DNA of 64,000 bases. Origin: Apium graveolens. Its lineage: Eukaryota > Streptophyta > Magnoliopsida > Apiales > Apiaceae. The stretch lies in NCBI RefSeq assembly GCF_009905375.1, contig NC_133653.1, positions 96,088,609 through 96,152,608 of the forward strand, in the 5' to 3' direction. Positions 47,671 through 57,360 of this stretch are shown here, piece by piece. Within the stretch, counting starts at the first letter, position 1. Each line of letters starts with the position of its first letter. Under the pieces are notes generated by a model that was not told where the DNA came from, did no database searches, and saw only the letters and a list, made by a program, of their open reading frames with translations. The translations under genes were made by a program, and so were the position numbers.

Positions 47671-48932
47671 TTTTGTTCTGATGCATCAGACTTTATGATC
47701 AATATTTACAGAAATTACTCTCTTTGTGTATTCTGTGATAAATTGAAAATCACTTAAGTACTGACTGGTGTCTGATGTGACTTTGTAAACTCTGATAGTG
47801 ATATGTCTGTTTAAGTAACTATTCTATCCTATGAAGATACCTGTGTTAGATGCTGACCTAGTAGTCTTCAATAAACTAGAGATCCCATGTTTTAAGTAAT
47901 TATTTCTGTGGAAATCTACTAACTCAAGCAAATTCTGATATTGAGCTTAGTTGAGTTTACTTTGTCTATCTTATTACTAAGTCACAAACTAGAATAATTC
48001 TTCTCATCTGTTAAGTTCTGATGCTAGTAAATCTGTTGAATGCACTAAGTGCTGATAAACCTCACTTATCAAAAGAAAAAGAATCAAGGAATTAAAATCA
48101 GGTACTCCTTTGAGATCTAGAGTAAAAATGTGGAAGGGAAGACCCAAGTGCATTGCTGGTATTAAGTAATATGCATTAGAAAAGCAAATACATATTTTCT
48201 TGGTGACTTTTCACACTCTATGATTACTGGAGAAATACTCTGATAATAGCATAAATTCTGATAAGCAGTCGTTACTCACTTACACTGAGAAGCCACTGTC
48301 AAATGGAATTTAAAAAGATGCACAAAATTAGCACAAAACAATTGAGGTGGACTCAAGCATGAACTCATTCAATAGTAGGCTTCAGAATAATGACAGATTT
48401 TTAGTAAAGTTTTAGTTATGCCTTATTTCTAAGATGTACTGAAGTGAATCAGACTTTACTCTTTGTCTGATATTTAGCTTAATGCACACACTAAACACTC
48501 CATATGAATGATGAAAACTACTGTGGTGATCTATGTTATTTTAGATGAACTGTTTATGTGTCACATTACATAATCTCGGAGGACAAGTTCTGTTGAACGT
48601 TCTGATGATTAAGTTCTGAAGAATCTATATCAGAATTTATGTGAAGAATTACAAAGATAGGCATTCATTTTTCGAGTCAAGAAATCATGTTCTGATAACT
48701 GTTAAGTTCTGATATAAGTCTAAGTTCTGATATTAAATTCTGATCCTTTACTTGACTTATTTGTTGATAAAATCTAAAAATGGTCTAATTTTAAATCAGA
48801 ATATGTTGGGGCGGAATATTAACAGTCAATATAATTAGGGATAGTGGTACACGTACTTGCACAGTAATTTTTACTTGTTTCTTGTGCGCATTAAACTTTT
48901 CAACCCCGGAGGAATCAGCTCTTCAAGAGTTA
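47671..48932 (+). other. Spacer between pol and ORF3 of C, rich in TTCTGAT motifs
   Basis: No ORF. The AT-rich stretch has more than ten copies of TTCTGAT or close variants, densest at 48590-48745, where AAGTTCTGATAT recurs. The same motif is frequent in the coding parts of C. It may carry a signal for ORF3 expression or packaging, or be a low-complexity expansion. Confidence 0.6.
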
Positions 48933-51900
48933 ATGGCCAGTTTGGGGTATGAGTAGAGTTTGGCTAAGCTTGGGCAGTTGAAACGGGCTCATATCAGAAA
49001 GGAACGGAGCTTCTATTTCGACTGCATTACTAAAGCTTTTAGGAATAAGTGTTCCAACTTTGATGCCATTCCTATAATGAGTCAGCACATCGGGTATGCT
49101 ATCATTAACCAAACTCATTTTGATTTTGCAAGTGCTGTGATAGGTTTCATAGGGGATAGGATGATAGAAGATAGAAATGTAGTTTATTTTGCTAGATTCT
49201 GTCAGCTTATATATAACTTTTGCTATACTAATCCCCCTCAACTAGCTAGTACCTTAATTCCACCATTTAAAATTGTTAAACGAGCCTTTAATGACCTGGT
49301 AAATGCTGACACTAAGAAAAAGGTGGTTAGATCTTTACAGATTCCTCAGTCTGTAGAACAGATCTTGGTAAATGCTGATCTTCAAACCTATAGATCTGTT
49401 TATCCTGATGTTCAACCTACCACCACCTCCCAAACACCACAGCAACCATCAGAACATACCACTCATCCATCTATACCTCAACCATCCCTCAAGACATATC
49501 TCAAATCATATCTCTCAACTTCACAGACAGCTCAACCTTCATCCTCAACACCTACTGTGAAGCCTTCATCTTCCGAGCCAAAGAGAACAAAGACTGTTCC
49601 TCAAACACCTCAGAAGAGAAGGAGGATTGTTTTGAGAGATGAATCTAATAGTGAGGAACAGGTTTCTACATCAGAACCTATTGTCAAAGAAGCTGAGAAA
49701 GGTCCTTCTCAGAAGGATTCTGGAATTGGGGGATCTAAGCTTCTCAACAGGCTTAGAAGAATGACTTCTACTGAAACTCCCAAGAAATCCCCACCTTCTA
49801 AGAGATACAAGAAATAGAGAGCTAAAAGGCCAGTTTCAGATGATGAAGAAGCAGCAGCTAAGGAAGGGGATCAGGAATCTCTGATCTCACAAGAACCAGA
49901 ATCTGCTGAAGCCACTGCTTCTCCATTAACTCCACCTCAGGAAGCTGCTACTGCAATGGCAAACACACCATTTGTGTCTCCTGTTCAAAAGACTGTATCT
50001 CCTGTTGATCCAGGCACAAGTGCTGAAATTGATATTCAGAACCTGGTTGTGCCTGAGGTACTTTACTTAGAAGCTCCAACAGCAATTCATCCATCAACAA
50101 TACCTGTCTCTGATGCTACTCAAACTCCAGAACTATCTACTACACCTTCTCTACATCTAGATGTTGATGATCAGAATGTAGGTGAGCATCAGGATATGGC
50201 TGTTGATCAGAACTTGGAACCAGATCAGCGCTTAGAGGATGATGCTGAAGCCTCAATTGCTTCTCATACTGTTATTTTCTCAGAAGATGCTGATTCTGTT
50301 AGTTCTGATGCTGTAAATGCTGATAATACTGGTGATGCTACTCCAAATGCAGATGCTGATGAAGCAGGTCCTTCAGGACATGCACCTCAACAAACTGTTC
50401 CTAAAAGTGAATTAGTTAAGAAGTTTGTTACAAGAGAAGCACCAATGCCTTGGAGTGAAACTCCTGCAGGACAGGAGTGGACAAAGGAATGGAACTCAGT
50501 TACCTGTGTTCCATCTGCAAAGCATCTTGCTGAGCACTTGACAAAAGCTGATGAAATGTTAATTACTGATGATTTCAAAACACAACTTCGAGTCACTGCG
50601 TTGAGTACTAAATATCTACAAGGTCTCCATTCAACTACTCATGCAGATTTACATAAAATTCAGGAAGAATTAATCAAGCAAGAACAAGTTCAGAAACTTG
50701 ATAAGAAAAAATTCTTCCAACCTACTTTTGAGAGAGTTGCTTATATTGAGAAGACTCAAGAGAAACAACAATCTCAGATTGATGAAATTTTGAAAAATCA
50801 AGCTTCTCAGCAATCTCAACTTAATGAAATCCAGGCCTCAGTGGAATTGCTTGTCTCTCTTCTCTTACCTGCTGATGCCAAAAAGGGGGAGAAAGTAATT
50901 AAGTCCAAATGCAAAACTGATAAGACACTGAAGGGGAAGGATGATGAAAAAGATGACCAAGGAAACTCTGGAATGGGTGGAGGTCATAGTCAAGGTAGAG
51001 GTTTCTCATCAATAGGAGCTGGAATTACAAGTCACAGGACAAGTTCTGATGCTGGAAAAAGAATCACTTCTGCTATTGGTAAAAGGATAAGTTCTGATGA
51101 ACTTTTAGATCTTGATGAAGAAATGTCAAGACAGTTATTTATTAAGGAAAATCCAGGAATGGACAAGGAGAGTCTAATGGAAGAAGAAGCCAGACTTAAA
51201 TCAGAAAAAGTCAAATCTAAATCTGAAGCTTCTGGTAAAAAGAAACTTTCAACACTCAAAGGCATTGTGATAAAAGAAAAGACAAATCCTGAAGCAATCA
51301 TGGCTAAATCACAACTGCAGATAGATCCAAGGTCCAAGGGCAAAGAGAAAGTTGGTGAACCTATCAAGGTTTATGTGCCTCATGTGAATGAAGAAATTAC
51401 TGATGAAGATGATGATCTTGCTCTGACTTCAAGAAAAGTTTCTAAGACAACCTCTGACATGACTCAAGTTGTTCAGAGTCAAGAGATAGTTAGTTCTGCT
51501 ATTTCGAAGAAGCAAGTAACCTCTGACATAGCTCAAGTTAACTTGATATCAGAAGATAAATCAAAGGAAACCTCTGACATTGCTCATGTTAAACCTTCAA
51601 GGAAACTCCTACCAGGATTCACTAAAGCCAAACAGACTCGACCTTTGAAGACTGTTGCAAGTGGTTTTGAAGCAAGAGTGGTTACTGGAAAGGAAGCAAG
51701 AGATAAAACTAGATTGGGAAGTGCTGATGAAAGAAGAATACAGAACACTACCAATGATTTAACTTCCTTAAGTGAACCAGGTATTGGAGCAACTCCTGAG
51801 AGATTGAATCAACTGGAATCTGTACAAATGGTTTACCATACCTACTTGAAAGAACACATCTTGTTGTACTTCATGACAGATGGTAGGGTTTATCATATAA

Positions 51901-52376
51901 GGGAAAATGCCATTCCACTGAAATATTTTGAAGAACTGGAGCATGTATTATTCTTACTTCAAGTGAATGACTGAATAACAGAAAGTACTGCAAACTATTT
52001 GAAGAATCAGATTCAGAGACAGAAAAGGCTTTATTCTGTTAAGTCTGACAACACATATCTTCCAAAATACAGAGATCACAAGGGTGATATAGTTGAGATG
52101 AAGCCCAACACTGCCAAGATTATAATTACCTTTTTGGGTTACAGGGCTGTGGAATTCAATCTTGAGTCTGATAAGGCATATTTGATCAGACTGGATCAGG
52201 ATATAAGAAAAGCTAAAATTAATGATCTCAGGGCTGCAATCTTTCAAATTGGTGAAGATTCTGCAGAACTTAAAGATGCTAAAAGGAGGATGATTGATGA
52301 ACTCAGATATGCTGTGAGATGTTTGTTGAAGAACTATCTCAGAACAACTCCTGACATCAGGGAGATCAGAAGATGA
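48933..52376 (+). pseudogene. Third ORF of C (envelope-like position)
   Basis: From ATG 48933 one frame of about 1147 codons runs to TGA 52374-52376, with three nonsense codons: TAG 48954, TAG 49815 and TGA 51972. There is no frameshift. The first 150 codons look globular (FYFDCITKAF, VVYFARFCQLIYNF). Then come Ser-, Thr- and Pro-rich and acidic low-complexity sections, a coiled-coil-like Gln/Lys stretch near 50660-50860 (EKTQEKQQSQIDEILKNQ), and a second compact region near 52000-52370. I see no clear signal peptide and no confident membrane segment. Its place after pol matches the envelope-like gene of Sireviruses, but the function of that protein is unproven and other roles are possible. 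Confidence 0.8.
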
Positions 52377-52567
52377 AGCCAAGTCAAGATCTACAACTGC
52401 TTAAGTTCTGATATGAATACAGACTGAAGTTGTTATCAGAAGTTAAAGATTGGTAAAGCTTTAATGACTGTAAGTTGTAGTTATCTAGTCAAATTCTCAT
52501 GCATTTGTACTTAATGTTTTTGACATCATCAAATATCTGTTAAACTTGTATATTATGCTAATTTACA

Positions 52568-52580
52568 AGTTGGGGGAGAT
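52568..52580 (+). other. Polypurine tract of C
   Basis: AGTTGGGGGAGAT directly before the 3' LTR. Confidence 0.85.
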
Positions 52581-53173
52581 TGTTAGATATATTTGATAAT
52601 GTCATGGCTAATGTGATTTATGTTTAGTTTTCAGATCTTACTTAAACAGGATAAATCAGTACTTACTGGAAGTCAGGACTTAAGGATATCAGTACTTATA
52701 TTATCAAGAGATAATCATCAGAAGATTGATATCAGAACTTAAGTACTGAAGAACGTTCAGATAAGGAAAGCAGCCGGTTAAAGGATTGAAGATCGAGACA
52801 AACATAAGAAGAGATATGCATAAAGAAGGAATCTATGAAGAATAGAATACTTGGAAGAAAAGATATCTGATTGATATATTTTAGGAAGCAGAATTATATT
52901 CCATATCAATTAGTGATTATCTTGTAACTGTGTAGTATATAAACACAGACATAGGGTTTACACTATAAGTGTTATCACAATCGAGAAGATTAATTATTAT
53001 AACCCTAGCAGTGCTCGTGATATTTGTTCATCACTGAGAGAGAACAGTTTCATACTGTAACAGAGTTTATTATTTCAATAAAGTTTGTTTTCTGTTACTT
53101 GAGTTATTAAAGTTCGATTTGATTGTACTATACACTGTATTCACCCCCTCTACAGTGTGTATGTGACCTAACA
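52581..53173 (+). repeat. 3' LTR of C
   Basis: 593 bases matching 27838-28431 with about 23 mismatches and a one-base gap. TATATAA at 52936-52942 and AATAAA at 53077-53082 are kept. Confidence 0.95.
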
Positions 53174-53178
53174 GTCGG
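53174..53178. repeat. Target-site duplication of C, right copy (GTCGG)
   Basis: Matches 27833-27837 exactly. Confidence 0.93.
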
Positions 53179-54823
53179 GATTTAAGATAAAACCCGAAAA
53201 TCATTCCGGTGATATTATAGGACAGTTATAAGTCCATAGTAGTACGTTTTAAAGGGACTCAACGTCCACTTACGAAACATTAAAACACCTCAAACTTTTA
53301 TTAAAACGATTTCCCAACGATCATATTCCCTCAACTATATTTTATTGTTCGAATGATAAATATTACGTACTTATTGCTTTATCATGGGAGTAGTATACCC
53401 CAATAATTATTTATTTCAAACCTGATTAATCATTAAAGATTAATAATTATGTAGACATAAACTAGTTGAGGAATATTATTTTTAAATATTCTTTTAAAGA
53501 GTAAATTCATTCGAGGTTTAAATTATTTATCGATCATTATGTAATTATTTATTATTTATGAAAGGGTTTATTATTGATTTAAAAATCATAGATCCTGATT
53601 TAAAACATACCTTTTGATTTCGGAATATCATTCGAATAATTTCAGATCGTCGGTAAATATTATCCCGACTTATTAATATTTTGAATATGGTTTCAAGGAG
53701 AAAGTTTTCCCCCTTATTAATTATCTGTTGACAACGGTCAACTCACATCCTTAGTACTTCCTCCGAAACTTTCGGAAGTACATATATATATATACAGTAA
53801 AGCTATGCCTATCCACAAGCAAAATGCTTGGAGGAACTTCGATGTGGTTCGAGTTGTCAAGATATGATAGGATTTCCTAAAGGACAGGGGAGAGGTAGGA
53901 TCCAAGTACTTCATGTATTGGATAGACTACTGGTACCGTAGAAGATGGTACAATATGTACCTATGGACATGCGAAGTGTGTGGATACCCGAAATGAGGAC
54001 ACATAGCCCGTATGCGGCAAGGGTGATAACCAAGATGTGAAGGTGTCGTCCCTCTACTAGTAGAAAAGGTTACTATTATCGTATTACGACTGATCATCAT
54101 ATACGGTGGCTCCAACGAGTGTCCTAATTCTTCCAATTGGAATTGCAATGTAATACCGTAACCCAAGCCTAGGTGCTGGGATTACTATTAAGGTATTCAC
54201 AGGATATTAAAATCCCTTAAAGAATTGTTTTCATAAGAAGGTGTGTATCACCAAGGAAAACTATTTTTGAATAAAACATAATTATCATATATGATGTTAT
54301 CATACAGTCATTTTCATACTGTACTTTATTATGCTGAGCATTATAGCTCACACTTGTTTTCTTAAATTGACACAACACAACAGTGAATCAAGATGCCTGC
54401 CATGAGAACCACAACCAGGAAACGGGTAGGAAATGGCCAGCTGTTCCGTAGATTGTTTGGTGTTGTACTATAGGTAGTCAGAATAAGTTGGATTAGTTTT
54501 CAGTTGTTTATAGTTTGGCTTACTTATAAGTATGACTTATGTAAGGTAAGAAATAAGAAACGTATATTTGGCCGGCGGACTAGCCTTACTTAAAAGTTCC
54601 TCCCCGGTAAGATTAATTACTTTTGGGTTGTAATAAATATCACTTGATGGTTGACAATTACTCTAGTTATGATGGTTCATTTCCAAGACAATAACCTGTA
54701 AGTGTGTGTGTGTGATAAATGTGGGGTCGTGAAGCGTGAGTATTTATATATTGTAGTGTGAGTTGTGTGAGTTTAGATGGCGTGGCCTCCGAGACTCCTG
54801 ACCCCGGGTTTTGGGGCGCCACA
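53179..54823 (+). repeat. 3' LTR of H, second part
   Basis: Continues the H 3' LTR after C and aligns with 5157-6767. It ends GCGCCACA at 54823. Relative to the 5' LTR it has an extra stretch of about 21 bases near 53932 (CTGGTACCGTAGAAGATGG). No gene is seen. Confidence 0.9.
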
Positions 54824-55632
54824 AAAATGATCTCAGATGAATTAACGAGCCAAGCCGATTTATTTTTTTATTTGGCTCGGACTCGGCTCGTTTAGCTCGG
54901 ACTCGCCTCGAACTCCATAGCTCAGACTTGGCTCGGATAAAGTTTATATATTTAAAATATTAAATTTTAGTAATCAATTAAAAAAAATTATTATTACATT
55001 TTTTCATGATTTATTAATAATTTCATTGTTTTAGAATTTCTGTTTTCTGAATTTAACACTTAATTTTTTCGTAAGGAAACTATCAAACATTATTATCATA
55101 ATATATTCATCTCGAATTCTTTACATTTTCATAAACACCGTTAAATAGCTTTGAAATTACATAAACCAAATTTATGTAAAATATCACACATAATAAAATT
55201 TCGACATCGATAGTTTAAAAAGTAATGTATAATTTTTAAAGTTACGAATGTCTAAATAATTTAAAATAAAATTGGATATATTCCCAAAACTCATCTTGAA
55301 AAATAAAATGATATAGATTAAGAAACAAGTATAGAGTGTGAGTGTCTGTATATAATTGTAAGATAAGGCTAGTATTTCATTTCGATACAACTTATAAAAT
55401 TATAAATTATACTTTAAAGTTGGTCGATTGAAAAATATAACCAAACTATTAGTGGACAACTCGGATTGAGTTCGGCACTCGGTTGTTCATGAACAAACTC
55501 GTGTTCGGCTCATGCTTGAACATCACTTTCGGCTCGGTTATTAAACTCCACTCGGCTCGGCTCGTTTAGAAAAAATTAAGGTCGACTCGGCTTAGACAGA
55601 ACTCAGCTCGGCTATGTTCATTTGTAGCTCTA
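54824..55632. repeat. GAGCCGAGC-rich repeat with AT-rich centre
   Basis: Both ends are crowded with CTCGGCTCG-type words (54850-54945 and 55440-55610), while the middle is plain AT-rich DNA without a gene. The left edge ATGAATTAACGAGCC and the inverted right edge ATGAACATAGCCGAGC are similar, so the unit may have imperfect terminal inverted repeats. This suggests a small non-autonomous DNA transposon. No transposase or clear target duplication is visible. Confidence 0.45.
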
Positions 55633-55635
55633 CTT

Positions 55636-55866
55636 GGGAGTGTTTGGATTGTGGTGGTGAATCGGAATTAGAATAAGAATAAGGAAAATGATAATGGGGT
55701 AAATGAGAATGTGAAAGATATGAAATCTTAAGCCGTAAAGAGTGGATTTACGCACATAATAAGATTCCCATTCCATATATCAAAATTACTAATCCATGCA
55801 ATAAGTTATAGGATTGAGATTTTGATTCCGGTTAAATAGGATCATCAACCTTGAACCAAATGGCCC
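55636..55866. mobile_element. MITE-like element with CTT target duplication
   Basis: A 231-base unit begins GGGAGTGTTTGG and ends CCAAATGGCCC, an imperfect inverted pair. CTT flanks it at 55633-55635 and 55867-55869. A three-base duplication and G-rich ends fit a Tourist-like (PIF/Harbinger) MITE, though CTT is not the usual TTA or TAA. Confidence 0.5.
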
Positions 55867-56182
55867 CTTAATATATCTATCTATCTAGCATATCTAGCTA
55901 TTTACGGAGATTAAAGTTGTTGTACAAGACATGCCTGTATTATAACAAGACTAAGTCAAATTGACAACCCTAGAATTAGTTGTATGATAATCTAAATTTA
56001 TATTTTGTATTGTATTATTTGAGTCTGTAAAGTTGTAAATGATTAGACTGGAGTATTTTTCTGTAAATAGTCTCAAGCCTAAGAATAAACTCTGGAAGAA
56101 GATCAAGAAGATCATGCCTCAGAGAAATTGTGAAGAAGCCCGGAGTTGAATAAATCTGTTTTGGGAAAAATATTCCAAGTTA

Positions 56183-56655
56183 AGATATCTACAAGTCACA
56201 TATCAAGTCATATAGAGAAGTCATTCGAGAACTCCAGAATGACTTATCGAGAAGTCAAGAATAACCTATCGAGAAGTCTCAGATATATCGACAAGCCAAA
56301 TGAAGATATGAAGATTGGAGATATCGACAAGTCATTCCTGCATTCGAGAACTCATAGATATCGACAAGCTAAAATGGAGATATGAAGATTGGAGATATCG
56401 ACAAGTCAATTTTTTTCATTAGAGGTCTATGAGATATCGACAAGTCAAAATGCCTATAAAGATCTCAGAGATATCAACAAGTCAATTTTACATGCAGAGA
56501 TTTGGAAACCTCGATAAGTCAAGTTCACATTCGAGAACTCAGAGACCTCGATAAGTCAAGATTCACTTATAGAGAACTAAGAGATCTCCATAAGACATTA
56601 TACTTATCGAGATGTCAGTTCTCTATACAACAAACTGGAGATCTCGATATGAAGC
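56183..56655 (+). repeat. Degenerate array of GATATCGACAAGTCA-like units in the E LTR
   Basis: About 14 copies of a word close to GATATCGACAAGTCA recur at irregular spacing, with variants TATCGAGAAGTC and CCTCGATAAGTC. Companion words such as ATTCGAGAACTC and GGAGATATGAAGATTG also repeat. The array lies upstream of the TATA-like box, so it could be an enhancer-type repeat. Confidence 0.75.
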
Positions 56656-56911
56656 TCAAAGTATAGAATACAGATAAGTTAAATATTCAAGATTATTAAA
56701 CATCAAATGATCTAATCAGTTAGATTGAAAAGTCTACAAAAGTAGCTTAAAGAGTTCAAGATCAAAGGTCAAGATTAACTGAAAAAGGAAAGTCACAGAT
56801 TCACAGGATTTGTAAAGATACACTAGACCAAAAATGGAAAGCTTTAGATATTACTTTTAGTAAGGTTTAGTACATTCTATTGTATTCTGTGTAAATCCGT
56901 GTTTACTAATC

Positions 56912-56918
56912 TATAAAG
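56912..56918 (+). promoter_or_regulatory. TATA-like box in the E LTR
   Basis: TATAAAG downstream of the repeat array and about 300 bases before the LTR end. Confidence 0.4.
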
Positions 56919-57218
56919 TAAACATTGGTCCTTTGCTTTTAATTGTATCAAACAGATCTAATATTTCTTGTAACTCTCTCAAGGAAGAAGCTGAGTTCTT
57001 TACTTACAAAGAACCCAGAATTTGTAGCAAAACACTAGCTTAATTTTATTTCAAAATTAAGTGAGTTTTAAAATATTATGTGCACTATTTTAATTTCAAT
57101 TAACATAATATTACTGCATTTTAATATTCTTTGTTCACCAAGCAATAAACATTCAAAAAGCCTTAAAAATAACCAAAACACATGCACCCCCTATGTGTTG
57201 TATTCATTACCTAACAAG

Positions 57219-57230
57219 TGGTATCAGAGC
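57219..57230 (+). other. Primer binding site of E
   Basis: TGGTATCAGAGC two bases after the LTR; an exact initiator tRNA-Met match. Confidence 0.88.
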
Positions 57231-57360
57231 AAAATCTGAAAGCAGACAGATTAAAGATCTTGGAAGAATGCATACACAGAAGCTTAAAAGTATCAAGATC
57301 CCTACCTTTGACATATCTAACTACACATAATAGAAAAAGAAAATGATATTGTTTATAAGG

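Larger units (their letters stand above)
27838..53173 (+). mobile_element. Copia element C (Sirevirus-like) with a third ORF, interrupted by D
   Basis: C spans 25.3 kb including the 13.5-kb insertion D, or about 11.9 kb alone. It has LTRs of 594 and 593 bases, an exact initiator tRNA-Met primer site, gag, pol in copia order (protease, integrase, RT, RNase H), a 1.26-kb spacer, a long third ORF and a polypurine tract. The target duplication is GTCGG. LTR mismatches number about 23 in 594 (near 4%). A long gag, the domain order and an ORF after pol match the Sirevirus group with an envelope-like gene. Confidence 0.93.
4164..54823 (+). mobile_element. Host gypsy element H (Tekay-like chromovirus), interrupted three times
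   Basis: H is the outermost recognisable element. Its parts in order are: partial 5' LTR (4164-6767), primer site, leader ORF, gag, protease, RT, RNase H and integrase (to 11776), insertion B, the rest of integrase and a chromodomain-like tail (24962-25731), and a 3' LTR split into 25765-27837 and 53179-54823 by element C. The two LTRs match along 4164-5160 versus 26843-27837 and 5157-6767 versus 53179-54823. Without insertions it would be about 12-13 kb. All coding parts carry stops, frameshifts and deletions, so it is dead. Its left end and left target duplication lie beyond the window. Confidence 0.9.
55918..57216 (+). repeat. 5' LTR of E
   Basis: Begins TGTTGTACAAG and ends CATTACCTAACA, giving TGTT and AACA ends. 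The right end is fixed by the primer site; the left end is inferred from that symmetry. A TATA-like box lies at 56912. The central 470 bases are a degenerate repeat array. Confidence 0.65.

Noticed and set aside
48933..52376. An infectious plant retrovirus envelope gene
   Set aside because: Position fits the envelope-like genes of Sireviruses, but no signal peptide or confident membrane segment is visible and the copy has three stops.
27838..53173. C seemed older than its host H, because C LTRs differ by about 4% and one part of the H LTRs by 2.5%
   Set aside because: Other parts of the H LTRs differ by up to 6%, so the overall distances overlap and there is no contradiction.
56183..56655. 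Regularly recurring 15-base word, CRISPR-like at first sight
   Set aside because: Copies are degenerate, spacing is irregular, and the array lies inside a plant retrotransposon LTR.
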